Assembly (NCBI GenBank): GCA_030824495.1
Contig: JAVBXP010000038.1
Span: 23,045 to 87,044, forward strand
Direction of reading: 5' to 3'
DNA from: a bacterium
GTDB taxonomy: Bacteria > Pseudomonadota > Alphaproteobacteria > Caulobacterales > Caulobacteraceae
DNA: 64,000 nucleotides
Positions 9,062 through 19,943 of the stretch are shown in pieces. The notes under the pieces were generated by a model. The model worked only from the letters and a program-made list of their open reading frames with translations. It ran no database searches and was not told the DNA's origin. Numbering within the stretch: the first letter of the stretch is position 1; the number at the start of each line of letters is the position of its first letter. Made by a program: the position numbers and the translations under genes.

Positions 9062-9432
9062 CCACGCCGCAAGACGCCATACGCGCGCGGCGCAAGCTGA
9101 CCAACAAGATCATCGCGGCCCATGACGCCGGGCGGCTCGCGCCGTTCTTCGACAGTCAAGTGAACCTGATCTCGGGCGAGGGCGGCCTGTTGATGGGCGC
9201 TCAGGCGGTGCTGGCGGCGTTCAAGGCCCAGTTCGCCGATCCCAGTTTCGTCACCTACGTCCGCACGACCGCAAGCGTCACGCTGGACGCAGAGGGCGCC
9301 CGCGCCGCCGAGACGGGAACCTGGGTCGCGACCTGGAAGGACGCCACATCGTCTGGCCCCTATCTGGCGGTCTGGAAGAAGTCGGTCGGCCAGTGGGTGA
9401 TCGAGAGCGAGACGTTCGTGACGCTGGCGTAG
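9058..9432 (+). CDS. NTF2-like (SnoaL/DUF4440-type) protein
   Basis: This 124-residue protein appears in the track only as the tail of a longer shadow ORF. The ATG at 9058 overlaps the MDR stop (ATGA), which fixes the start. Helical N-terminus IRARRKLTNKIIAAHDAGRLAPFF and strands ending GTWVATWKD...YLAVWKKSVGQWVIESETFV fit the cone-shaped NTF2 fold used by SnoaL-type isomerases, hydratases and many uncharacterised DUF4440 proteins. No catalytic residues can be assigned. Coupling to the reductase suggests it acts on the same compound. Confidence 0.75.
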   Translation: MTTPQDAIRARRKLTNKIIAAHDAGRLAPFFDSQVNLISGEGGLLMGAQAVLAAFKAQFADPSFVTYVRTTASVTLDAEGARAAETGTWVATWKDATSSGPYLAVWKKSVGQWVIESETFVTLA

Positions 9433-9438
9433 GTGCGT

Positions 9439-9569
9439 CCTTCTCCTCGCCCCCGCTTGCGGGGGAGAGGTCGGGTGAGGGCGAGCCGCCTTGACGCTTC
9501 GGTCTCGTCGCCAGCCGGAGCGCCGCTTCGCGGCCCCCTCACCTAACCTCTCCCGAGGGAGAGGAAGGG
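9439..9569. repeat. Compound palindromic element of a second sequence type
   Basis: This element of about 131 bp begins CCTTCTCCTC and ends GAGGAAGG. It holds a hairpin CCCCCGC-TT-GCGGGGG near the left end and CTCTCCC-GA-GGGAGAG near the right. Between them is a second stem, TGAGGG with CCCTCA. The layout (outer stem, a hairpin on each side, inner stem, variable centre) is the same as the 111-bp repeats, but the bases differ. It fills the gap between two convergent genes and may also terminate both. Confidence 0.8.
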
Positions 9570-9575
9570 ACCTAC

Positions 9576-10292
9576 CTACCGCGTCAAAAAGAACTCCACA
9601 GGCGTCGAGACCTCGATCCGCTCGCCGCGCACCGAATGCGGCGCGCCGGGGAACGGGTTGGAGCGGTCGAGCATGGCCATCGCCTCGGCGTCCAGGCTGG
9701 CGAAGCCGGAGCTGGAGACCACGTCGCCGCGCAGCAGCCGTCCGTCGCGGTCGACGGCGAAGTGAACATGCACCACGCCCTCCTCGCGCCGCATACGCGC
9801 GCGCTTGGGATAGGTCTTGTGCGCTTCGAGCCAGGCGCGCAGGCGAGAGGCGTAGTCCATGCTGGCGCCGCCCGGCGCGTCGATATTCAGGCCTTCGCGC
9901 GTCCCGGCCCGCTGCGGCGGCGTGCTCGCGCGCTGTGCGGTGGCCGAGGCGGCGGGCGCCGAAGGGGCGGAGGCCGGCGCTGAAGCAGGGGCGCTCGGCG
10001 CTGCAGCTGTCTGCGACGCGGGCCGGGGAGCCTCCGGCGTTATCTGAGGCGGGCTTTGCGTCTGTGCAGTAGGCGCCGGCGCAGGCTCCCGAGGAGGGGA
10101 GGAAGGAGCCTGCGCCGACTGGCTCGGGGCGTGCGTCTCTCCGCCCCGAACTTGAACTAGTTCCGCGATCACCACGGTTTCGTCCCATACAGGCGGAGAC
10201 TCCGCGCCGGTCCGCATGACCAGCGCGATCAGCCCGACATTGAAGACGGTCGAAACCGCCGCCGCCGTCGCGCGTGTACGGGTGAGCTTCAC
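9576..10292 (-). CDS. TonB family energy-transducing protein
   Basis: This 238-residue protein has one N-terminal membrane anchor (about 10-28; AAAVSTVFNVGLIALVM), a long Pro/Ala-rich periplasmic spacer (about 50-140) and a C-terminal TonB domain. In the latter, YPKRARMRREEGVVHVHFAVDRDGR is the family hallmark. It would couple the proton motive force through ExbBD to outer-membrane receptors; exbBD are not in the window. It starts 2 bp after the stop of the TonB-dependent receptor on the same strand, so it is probably a dedicated TonB for that receptor under the same Fur-like control. The C-terminal domain is standard. Confidence 0.88.
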   Translation of the reverse strand: MKLTRTRATAAAVSTVFNVGLIALVMRTGAESPPVWDETVVIAELVQVRGGETHAPSQSAQAPSSPPREPAPAPTAQTQSPPQITPEAPRPASQTAAAPSAPASAPASAPSAPAASATAQRASTPPQRAGTREGLNIDAPGGASMDYASRLRAWLEAHKTYPKRARMRREEGVVHVHFAVDRDGRLLRGDVVSSSGFASLDAEAMAMLDRSNPFPGAPHSVRGERIEVSTPVEFFLTR

Positions 10293-10293
10293 C

Positions 10294-12360
10294 CTAGAAG
10301 GTCCGGGCCAGGGTGAGCTTGAACGTCCGGCCCTCGGCGTCGAGCGAGGACAGGTGGCGCCGGAACTGCTTGTCGAACAGGTTGTCGACCGCGGCCCGCA
10401 CCTCGAGCCCCGACAGGGCGCCGTCGTTGGGGGGCCAGGTCAGGAACAGGTTGTGGACCCCATAACCGCCGGTGCGCCGGCCGCCCGGCCCGATGTCTTC
10501 CTGGTCGGCGGCGAATTCACCCCGCCATCCGGCCTGCAGGTTCAGGTCAGTGAAACGGTAGCCGATCGTGACGTCCAGTTCGTCGGCCGGGATGGTGTTC
10601 AGCGGCAGGCCGGTGATGCGGTTCTCGCCATCGATCACCGACAGGCCGGCGCGGGCGAACAGGTTGCGCGCGGCGTATTCGGCCTCGACCTCGACGCCTT
10701 CGAACCGCGACTCGCCGATATTGACGAAGTAAGGCGCGTTGGCCGTGCCGCGCGTGATCAGGTTGGACACGTCATTGCGGAAGGCTGTGACCTTGACCCG
10801 GACAGCGTCGCCCTGGGTGATTAGGTCGTCGAAGGAGAGGGTGATGCCGCCTTCGAAGTTGTCGGACTCCTCTGGCTTCAGGTTCAGGCTGAAGTTCGAA
10901 GTCGTGGCGCTGGTGCGGCTGAAGACTTCGTCCAGCACCGGCATGCGCACGGTGCGGGCGACCGAACCAAACACCGAGAGATTGTCGTTGATCGCGTAGA
11001 GCACGGCGATCTTCGGCGAAGCGGCAGTGTCGTCGACGGCCTGGGTCAGCGGCACGCCGGCCCCGGGCTTCAGCTTGGTCTTGTCGACCCGGACGCCGGG
11101 AATGATGGTCAGCTTGTCCGACCAGATCAGCTCGGCCTGGGCGTAGACCCCGTACTTGTCCATGTCGCCTTCGGGGTGGGTGGCCGCCCCCGGATTGGTC
11201 ACGCCCGCGGCGTTCACGCGCGGGTTGCGACGCTCCTGGGTGTATGCCTGCACGCCGACGAACAGGAAGCCGGCCCACTCGTCACCCCAGTTGAAACGCG
11301 AGGTGTTCTGGATGCGGGCCTGCCAGGTCTCGTAGGAGAACTCCGAATAGGTCAGGCCGGGAAGGAAGGTGGTTTCGCGCTGCTCGACCTTCGAGTTGGC
11401 GTAGGAGCCCTGAGCTTCGAGGTTGAAGATCTTGCTGCCGTTGAAGTCGTTTTCGTAACCGACGACCGCGGTGATGTCGTCGACCTTGCGCCGCACCGGC
11501 GTGGTGCCGAACGCCTCGGCTTGGTCGTACATCTGGGTGCTGTCGGATTGCCAGTTCTGGTACGAGGCCCAGATGCTGTGCTTCTTGTCGCCGCCGACAT
11601 AGTAGCGACCCTTGAGCAGGTAGGACGTGGACTTTACGCCGGACGGATCGACCTCGGTGCCGTCTCCGCTGGTGTAGTTGCCGGCGTCGCGGGCTGTGTA
11701 GACGCCAAGCAGGTCGAGGTTTTCGGCCGGCTTGCCGGCCACGATCACCGAGCCGGCCAGTCCCTCAGAATTGCTTTCATATCCGCCCTTGAGGCGGACG
11801 GCGAAGCGGTCGTCGCCTTTCAGGAAGTCGGAGGCGTCCTTGGTGGTGAAGTTGACCACCCCGGCCAGGGCGCCGGCGCCATAGAGGGTGGAGGAGGCCG
11901 GGCCGCGCAGCACTTCGACGCGCTTGTAGAGCTCAGGCTCGCTGAACAGCGCGCCCATCCGGTACTGTTCGTAGAACTTCGTCACACCGTCGATTTGGGT
12001 GAGGATGCGGCTGTCGGAATCGGCGATGCCGGTTCCCATGCCGCGGATGTTGAAGCCCTGGCCCAACGCCGAAACACCCCCCACCACGCTGACGCCGGGA
12101 ATGGCCTCCAGCAGGTCGCCCATGGTCGTCGCCTGGGTCTGGTCGATGTCTTCCTGATCGAGTGCGGTTACCGCCTGGGGCGTGTCGATGGCGACCTTTT
12201 CGGCGCCGGCCGAGACCACGATCCGGCCCAGCGACAGTTGGGCGGCGGCGCTGTCGGGGCGCTTGGCCGCCGCGTCTTGGGCTTGAGCGGTCCCCGCCGT
12301 CAGTAGGCAGGAAGCCCCCGCCAGAAGCGCGGCCCGGCTCCACCACATCGATCGCCCCAT
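10294..12360 (-). CDS. TonB-dependent receptor, iron/haem-type
   Basis: This 688-residue outer-membrane receptor has a signal peptide (WWSRAALLAGASCLLTAGTAQAQ), a plug domain about 60-170 (MGDLLEAIPGVSV, FNIRGMG, VEVLRGPASSTLYGAGALAGVVNF) and a 22-strand-type barrel ending in F (FKLTLARTF). The track start at 12384 overlaps the promoter; ATG 12360 follows GGAGAG at good spacing. A perfect 15-bp palindrome, TGCGAATCATTCGCA, lies 26 bp upstream and looks like a Fur box, so iron repression is inferred. The gene leads into tonB and is divergent from DUF4198. The overall style resembles haem/haemoglobin receptors. The ligand is not provable from sequence. Confidence 0.9.
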   Translation of the reverse strand: MGRSMWWSRAALLAGASCLLTAGTAQAQDAAAKRPDSAAAQLSLGRIVVSAGAEKVAIDTPQAVTALDQEDIDQTQATTMGDLLEAIPGVSVVGGVSALGQGFNIRGMGTGIADSDSRILTQIDGVTKFYEQYRMGALFSEPELYKRVEVLRGPASSTLYGAGALAGVVNFTTKDASDFLKGDDRFAVRLKGGYESNSEGLAGSVIVAGKPAENLDLLGVYTARDAGNYTSGDGTEVDPSGVKSTSYLLKGRYYVGGDKKHSIWASYQNWQSDSTQMYDQAEAFGTTPVRRKVDDITAVVGYENDFNGSKIFNLEAQGSYANSKVEQRETTFLPGLTYSEFSYETWQARIQNTSRFNWGDEWAGFLFVGVQAYTQERRNPRVNAAGVTNPGAATHPEGDMDKYGVYAQAELIWSDKLTIIPGVRVDKTKLKPGAGVPLTQAVDDTAASPKIAVLYAINDNLSVFGSVARTVRMPVLDEVFSRTSATTSNFSLNLKPEESDNFEGGITLSFDDLITQGDAVRVKVTAFRNDVSNLITRGTANAPYFVNIGESRFEGVEVEAEYAARNLFARAGLSVIDGENRITGLPLNTIPADELDVTIGYRFTDLNLQAGWRGEFAADQEDIGPGGRRTGGYGVHNLFLTWPPNDGALSGLEVRAAVDNLFDKQFRRHLSSLDAEGRTFKLTLARTF

Positions 12361-12385
12361 AAAACTCTCCACATATGTATGCAAG

Positions 12386-12400
12386 TGCGAATCATTCGCA
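12386..12400. promoter_or_regulatory. Fur-like box 1 (perfect 7-1-7 palindrome)
   Basis: TGCGAATCATTCGCA is a perfect palindrome with a single central base. That is the 7-1-7 arrangement of classical Fur boxes (TGATAATNATTATCA). It sits 26 bp upstream of the receptor ATG in a region much richer in A/T than its surroundings. The iron-type receptor beside it supports Fur over other Fur-family proteins. Confidence 0.7.
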
Positions 12401-12462
12401 TAATGATCGCGTAACGCCCCCCGTGGGCGGTCGACGACGCAGTCAATGCGCCATTAGAAACT

Positions 12463-12485
12463 CAATTGCAAGTGACTCGCAATTG
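12463..12485. promoter_or_regulatory. Fur-like box 2 (23-bp near-perfect palindrome)
   Basis: CAATTGCAAGTGACTCGCAATTG is a 23-bp palindrome with one central base and one mismatched pair. Its 15-bp core TGCAAGTGACTCGCA has the same TGC...GCA ends and spacing as box 1. It lies 33 bp upstream of the preferred DUF4198 start and would regulate the rightward transcript. Box centres are 81 bp apart, so each divergent promoter seems to have its own site. Confidence 0.6.
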
Positions 12486-12518
12486 CACTATCCGAGTTTT
12501 AGTTTCGAGAATGATGGG

Positions 12519-13328
12519 ATGGGGAAATCTATGGGGCGATTGAGCTTCGCGGCGCTTGCGGGCGCTGGACTGTTGGCGGCCGCGCCGAGCGTGGCCTTGG
12601 CGCACATGCCCTTCATGCTGCCCAACATGTTCGACCTGACCGACCGTGACCACGTCACGATCCAGGCCGGTTTCGCGGAGGATGCTTTCATCTCCGAAGT
12701 GGTGATGAAGTCCGACGCCTTCCACACTCAGGGGCCGGGCGGCGCGGTCGCGCCGATCAAGGACGTCACCTACCTGCGCGACCTGGCGGTGTTCGAGGCC
12801 CCGGTTCCCGGCAAGGGCACCTATCGCATCTCCTCTGGCGAGCGCTTCGGCCGCAAGGGCAAGATGTACAAGTCGGCCGCCGGCGAGTGGGTGATTGGCG
12901 AGGGGGCTGAAAAGCCCGCTGGCGCCCAACTGGTCGATGTCCAGAGCATGACCCTTGCCGAGGTTTATGTAACCCGCGGCTCCCCGACCAAAGACGCCCT
13001 GGCGCCGACCGGCAAGAGCCTGGAGCTGCGGCCCATCACCCATCCGAGCGAGATCTTCGCCGCCCAGCCGGCGACCTTCGAGCTGTTGTTCGAGGGCAAG
13101 CCGGTCGCCGGCGCCAATGTCGAGGTCTATCGCAGCGCCGGGAACTACGACGGCAAGAAGAAGGTCGACGGCCAGATCAAGACCGACGCCTCCGGGCGTT
13201 TCTCGATCACGGCGCCAGACGCCGGAACCTATCTGGCGCTGATCCGCCACCGCACGGCCTCGCCGGCCGGCGCCGAGACCCCTTACCGCAGCTACAGCTA
13301 CACCCTCACCTTCGAAGCGACCGAATAG
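12519..13328 (+). CDS. DUF4198 domain-containing exported protein
   Basis: This 269-residue periplasmic protein has a signal peptide (MGRLSFAALAGAGLLAAAPSVALA, cleaved before HMPF) and the DUF4198 fold. Members resemble periplasmic parts of metal (Co/Ni, NikM-like) uptake systems. PVAGANVEVYRSAG and DASGRFSITAPDAGTYLALIRHR form the C-terminal beta-sandwich. The track start at 12375 runs through the promoter. ATG 12519 gives a good signal peptide, and ATG 12531 is an alternative with GGGGAA before it. It lies behind Fur-like box 2 and 8 bp before the EF-hand gene. I infer a metal-binding helper of the receptor. Confidence 0.82.
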   Translation: MGKSMGRLSFAALAGAGLLAAAPSVALAHMPFMLPNMFDLTDRDHVTIQAGFAEDAFISEVVMKSDAFHTQGPGGAVAPIKDVTYLRDLAVFEAPVPGKGTYRISSGERFGRKGKMYKSAAGEWVIGEGAEKPAGAQLVDVQSMTLAEVYVTRGSPTKDALAPTGKSLELRPITHPSEIFAAQPATFELLFEGKPVAGANVEVYRSAGNYDGKKKVDGQIKTDASGRFSITAPDAGTYLALIRHRTASPAGAETPYRSYSYTLTFEATE

Positions 13329-13336
13329 GACAGCTC

Positions 13337-13801
13337 ATGACCGCTTTGCGTCTTCCCCTCGCCCTTACCGCGGCCCTGCTGGCGCTCAGTGCAGCCTCCG
13401 CCCAAGCAGCTCCGCACGAGCATTCGGCCTTCATCACAGACTACGACATCGACAAGGACGGCAAGGTCACCGCCGCCGAGTTCAAGACTGTCCGCGACCA
13501 GCGCTTTGCGGCGATGGACGCCAATAAGGACGGCTTCGTCGATGAGGCCGAGTATGTCAGCGAGTACCAGGGCCGCCTGACCACCCAGCTCGCAGCCTCG
13601 ACTGAGCCGGCCGAGCGCAAGGCCGAGCAGGAGGTGCGCCAGATCCGTCAGGCCCACGTCCGCTTCGGCGTTCTCGACACCGACAAGGACAAGAAGATGT
13701 CAGCGGACGAGTTCGCCGCCTCGGGCGTGCGCGCCTTCGCCGAACAGGACGGCGATGGGGACGGCGTGGTCTCGGCTGGCGAGAAGAAAAAAGGCGAGTA
13801 G
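13337..13801 (+). CDS. Exported four-EF-hand protein
   Basis: This 154-residue protein has a signal peptide (LPLALTAALLALSAASAQA) and four EF-hand-like loops: DYDIDKDGKVTAAEF, DANKDGFVDEAEY, DTDKDKKMSADEF and DGDGDGVVSAGE. The first, second and fourth keep the Asp/Gly pattern for Ca2+. The third has Lys where Gly is usual and may be weak. It is cotranscribed with DUF4198 (8-bp gap) and followed by a hairpin terminator. A periplasmic calcium-binding or metal-buffering role is inferred from the loops and the Fur-type locus; the partner is unknown. Confidence 0.85.
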   Translation: MTALRLPLALTAALLALSAASAQAAPHEHSAFITDYDIDKDGKVTAAEFKTVRDQRFAAMDANKDGFVDEAEYVSEYQGRLTTQLAASTEPAERKAEQEVRQIRQAHVRFGVLDTDKDKKMSADEFAASGVRAFAEQDGDGDGVVSAGEKKKGE

Positions 13802-13811
13802 GGACGCCCGC

Positions 13812-13837
13812 AGGCGGCCCGGCGGGCCGCCTGTTTC
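13812..13837 (+). terminator. Rho-independent terminator after the EF-hand gene
   Basis: AGGCGGCCC-GGC-GGGCCGCCT forms a perfect 9-bp stem with a 3-base loop, followed by GTTTCC. It lies between two convergent genes. The short T-run makes it moderate rather than strong. Confidence 0.7.
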
Positions 13838-14656
13838 CTAGTGCGTCAGCCGGTGCTTGATCCGGCGGGCGAGCTTACGAAGCTCGCTTTCGGGCGCAGG
13901 TCGTACGTCGCCGGTCAGATCCGGCAAACCGCCCTTCCGCGAAACCAAGACCTCGATGTACTCGGCCTGGATGCCGCGACCCGGATCGTCGATCGTGAAA
14001 ATCGTCGTCGAGAGTCCGCTGACCGCGTCCCAATAGGCGGCGATGTCGTAGCCCCAGTCGATCGTGACCAGCGATCCGTTCGGGTCCATCGGATTGCCGT
14101 GGAAAGACGGCTCAAGCAGATGCTCGACAGTCCCGTCGGTCTTGCGACGCGCGCGGCGGACCGAGGGGCCTTCCTTGTTCACGATGGGCACGGTGCAGAT
14201 GTGCAGGCCGCCTGGCTTCAAGGTCCGGCCGATCTCGCTGATCGCCAGATCGGGCGCAAACACGTGCTCCATGACGTCCTGGGTGATCACCAGGTCGAAC
14301 TTGGCGTCGGCGAAGGTCTGCCGCTCAAGGTCTTCCGAACGCCAGCCGCGCGGATGGACCGAGCCCCACGGTATGGACGGATCGTACTGGCTGGCCAGGT
14401 AGCCCGGCGCCTGGTCTTGCAGCCTACGGCTGGCCGCGGTGCCGGGCGAGCTTTCGTGGATCGACAGCTCGCGCCAGTTGGGACGCAGCTGCGTCAGCAC
14501 CGAGAACAGCGCGCGTTCCCGCGGCTGGGAGTTGCAGTTCAGGCACAGATAGTGATCGCGCAGCCAGGGATCCTTGGCCGCGAAGGTGCTGTCCTGTTCA
14601 CAGACCGGGCAGAAGCCGTCGACCTTTAGGACGTATTCGCCCTGGACGGCCGCCAC
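13838..14656 (-). CDS. Class I SAM-dependent methyltransferase with N-terminal zinc ribbon
   Basis: This 272-residue protein starts with a CPVC...CLNC zinc ribbon (about 16-43), followed by a methyltransferase type-11 core. FDLVITQDVMEHVFAPDLAISEIGRTLKPGGLHICTVP is the post-motif region. The SAM-binding loop is less canonical (LSIHESSPGT). Similar proteins occur near polysaccharide and glycan genes, but the substrate is unknown. It begins with GTG immediately after the SecA stop (TAG then GTG, no spacer), so it is probably translated by coupling to secA. Confidence 0.8.
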   Translation of the reverse strand: MAAVQGEYVLKVDGFCPVCEQDSTFAAKDPWLRDHYLCLNCNSQPRERALFSVLTQLRPNWRELSIHESSPGTAASRRLQDQAPGYLASQYDPSIPWGSVHPRGWRSEDLERQTFADAKFDLVITQDVMEHVFAPDLAISEIGRTLKPGGLHICTVPIVNKEGPSVRRARRKTDGTVEHLLEPSFHGNPMDPNGSLVTIDWGYDIAAYWDAVSGLSTTIFTIDDPGRGIQAEYIEVLVSRKGGLPDLTGDVRPAPESELRKLARRIKHRLTH

Positions 14657-17419
<2,763 letters not shown>

Positions 17420-17588
17420 GGAAAACGTTCCGGATCTGCGGGATGGGACCGGCGGCGGCCTTGTCCAGCCCTTCGCCTGCCCGGAAATTCCGCTCTTTTA
17501 GGGGCGCGCGAGACTTAAGCAGCGGCCATGCCAGTGTCAACGCGGCTAGGGTGACGGGTGCGTGAGCCGCAGGCGAATTCCTCAAATG

Positions 17589-17616
17589 AAAAGGCCCTCC
17601 CGGTGAGGGGAGGGCC
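17589..17616 (-). terminator. Terminator of the thiolase transcript
   Basis: Read on the minus strand, GGCCCTCCC-CTCACC-GGGAGGGCC is a perfect 9-bp stem followed by TTTTCATTT. It lies 24 bp past the thiolase stop and would keep transcription out of the secA promoter region. Confidence 0.85.
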
Positions 17617-17639
17617 AAATCGTCTAGTCTCTGATCGTC

Positions 17640-18812
17640 TTAGTAGATTTCGATCAGGCCGGCCGCGCCCATGCCGCCGCCGATGCACATGGTGACGACG
17701 CCCCATTTGGCGCCGCGACGCTTACCTTCTTGCAGGATGTGGCCCGTCAGACGGGCGCCGGTCATGCCGTAGGGGTGGCCAATGGCGATCGAGCCGCCGT
17801 TGACGTTATACTTTTCCGGATCGATGCCGAGTTGGTCACGCGAATAGAGGCACTGCGAAGCGAAGGCTTCGTTCAGTTCCCACAGGTCGATGTCCTGAAC
17901 CTTCAGGCCATGACGTTCCAGCAGGCGCGGCACGGCGAAGACCGGGCCGATGCCCATTTCGTCGGGCGCGCAGCCGGCCACGGCCCAACCGCGGAAGGCG
18001 CCGAGCGGCTCGACGCCGGCCTTGGCGGCGGCCTTGGCTTCCATCAGCATCACGGCGGCGCCGCCATCCGACAGCTGCGAGGCGTTGCCGGCGGTGATGA
18101 ACTTGCCTTCACCGCGAACCGGCTGCAGCTTTTGCAGGCCTTCCAGGGTGGTGTCGGGACGGTTGCACTCATCGCGATCGACCAGGTAGTCGACGATGCT
18201 TTCTTCCTTCGTTTCCTTGTTGACGACCTTCATCTTGGTCGCCAGCGGGACGATCTCGTCCTTGAACTTGCCAGCTTGCTGAGCGGCGGCCATGCGGCGC
18301 TGCGATTCCAGGCTGTATTCGTCCTGGGCTTCACGGCTGACCTTGTAGCGCTCGGCCACGATGTCGGCGGTGTCGATCATCGGCATGAAGATGGCGGGGT
18401 ATTGGGCGTACAGAGCCGGGTCGTTGTTCTCACGCGCGCCGCCGGCGCCCGGGAAGGACAGCGACTCGACGCCCGCGCCGATGGCCACGTCGGCGCCGTC
18501 GTTGCGGATGTAGTTGGCGGCCGTGGCGATGGTTTGCAGGCCCGAGGAGCAGAAGCGGTTGACGGTGACGCCCGAGGTCGTGATCGGCAGGCCGGCCAGC
18601 AGCGCGGCCTGACGGCCCAGGTTGCCGGCGCCGTGCGCCACGTTGCCCAGGATGACGTCTTCGACGGCGGCCTTGTCGACGCCCGAGCGTTCGACGGCGT
18701 GCTTGATCGCGTGAGCGGCCATGGTCACGGTCGGGGTCATGTTGAACCCGCCGCGGCCGGACTTGGCCATGCCCGTCCGGGCGTAGGAAACGATTACGGC
18801 TTCACGCGTCAT
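17640..18812 (-). CDS. Acetyl-CoA C-acyltransferase (thiolase)
   Basis: This 390-residue thiolase has the acyl-accepting Cys in [11 protein letters not shown] (C88), the His motif [16 protein letters not shown], and the C-terminal [10 protein letters not shown] carrying the second Cys. It would cleave 3-ketoacyl-CoA in beta-oxidation, or condense acyl-CoAs. Length and motifs suit the FadA/AtoB-like group, and the sequence alone does not separate them. The track start 18974 is too far upstream; ATG 18812 follows GGAGAA and gives the usual [13 protein letters not shown] opening. It is a single-gene unit with its own terminator and is divergent from the parvulin gene. No other beta-oxidation gene is nearby. 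Confidence 0.92.
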   Translation of the reverse strand: MTREAVIVSYARTGMAKSGRGGFNMTPTVTMAAHAIKHAVERSGVDKAAVEDVILGNVAHGAGNLGRQAALLAGLPITTSGVTVNRFCSSGLQTIATAANYIRNDGADVAIGAGVESLSFPGAGGARENNDPALYAQYPAIFMPMIDTADIVAERYKVSREAQDEYSLESQRRMAAAQQAGKFKDEIVPLATKMKVVNKETKEESIVDYLVDRDECNRPDTTLEGLQKLQPVRGEGKFITAGNASQLSDGGAAVMLMEAKAAAKAGVEPLGAFRGWAVAGCAPDEMGIGPVFAVPRLLERHGLKVQDIDLWELNEAFASQCLYSRDQLGIDPEKYNVNGGSIAIGHPYGMTGARLTGHILQEGKRRGAKWGVVTMCIGGGMGAAGLIEIY

Positions 18813-18965
18813 GAATAAGTTCTCCGTCAAAAAATTAGGACCACCACGGTCACTATGAGATCCGTAGGGTTGTTTGATCGGGCGCGACCTTTGCATCCCA
18901 GCGCTTAGTTGGCTAGGGACGGGCGAACGCTCGCGGGCCGTTTTTACATTCGAGGTACGTCCTCC

Positions 18966-19943
18966 ATGACGCACTCAAGCTTCCGTCGCCTCCCGCACGC
19001 CCTGGGCGTCTTCGCCGTCATGCTGAGCGCCAGCCTGATGCTGGTCGCCTGCGGCGATCGGGGCGGGACCGAGGGCGCGCCGCAAGCGGGCGACACCGCT
19101 GTGGCGAAGGTCGATGGCAAGACAGTGTGGGCGTCCGACGTCAAGCGCGAGGCCGTGGCTCAGGGGCTGATAGGCGAGGGTGAACCCCTTGATATATCTT
19201 CGGATTTGTTCCGCCGAGTGCTGGACGAGGTAATCGATCAGAAGCTGCTTGCGGCCGAGGCTGTCGAGCGCAAGCTGGACAAGGATCCTATCGCCCAGAA
19301 GCGGCTGGCCGCCGCGCGCGAACGCATCCTGGGCGACATGTTGGTGGAGAACGTGGTGTCCGGCGCGGTCAACGACAACGCCATTCGTGGGCTCTATCAA
19401 GAGCAGCTCAAGCTCGCCAAGCAGTCCGAAGAGATCAAGGCGCGGCAAATCTTGGTTGCGACCGAGGCCGAGGCTCAGGCCGTCGAGAAGCTGCTCGCCA
19501 CCGGGGCCTCGTTCGAGGCCTTGGCCATGGAACGTTCGATCGACGCGGCGACTCGCTTCAACGGTGGCGATCTTGGACACTTCACCACCGACGTCATGCC
19601 CGAGGCCTACGCCGCCAATCTGAAGACCGCCAAGGTCGGCGATATCGTCGGCCCGTTCCAGACCGAGGGCGGCTGGGCCATCCTGAAGGTGGAGGACCGC
19701 CGGATGGAGCAGCCGATCACCCTGGACGCCGCCCGCCCGCAGATCGTCCGTTTCTTGACCTATGATCAGGTCCGCGACCTGCTCGAGAAATTGCGAAGCA
19801 GGGCCAAGGTCCAGACGCTGATCGGCGCGCCGCAAGACGTGCCGGGCCAGCCGAAGGAACCGGCCGATGCTCCGCCCGCCGCCACGCCAGCCGCGCCCGC
19901 CCAGGCCGCGCCCTCCGCTCCAGCCAAGGCCGCCAAGCCATGA
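18966..19943 (+). CDS. Lipoprotein peptidyl-prolyl cis-trans isomerase (parvulin/SurA-like)
   Basis: This 325-residue foldase has a lipoprotein signal ending LMLVAC (lipobox), a helical SurA-like N-terminal domain (about 40-160) and a parvulin domain (about 160-265; [66 protein letters not shown]). The C-terminus is an Ala/Pro tail. It should assist folding of exported proteins at a periplasmic membrane face. The track start 18909 would prepend 19 residues to the signal; ATG 18966 follows TCCTCC-flanked sequence with no strong ribosome site. It overlaps argJ by ATGA, an unusual operon partner. Confidence 0.88.
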   Translation: MTHSSFRRLPHALGVFAVMLSASLMLVACGDRGGTEGAPQAGDTAVAKVDGKTVWASDVKREAVAQGLIGEGEPLDISSDLFRRVLDEVIDQKLLAAEAVERKLDKDPIAQKRLAAARERILGDMLVENVVSGAVNDNAIRGLYQEQLKLAKQSEEIKARQILVATEAEAQAVEKLLATGASFEALAMERSIDAATRFNGGDLGHFTTDVMPEAYAANLKTAKVGDIVGPFQTEGGWAILKVEDRRMEQPITLDAARPQIVRFLTYDQVRDLLEKLRSRAKVQTLIGAPQDVPGQPKEPADAPPAATPAAPAQAAPSAPAKAAKP

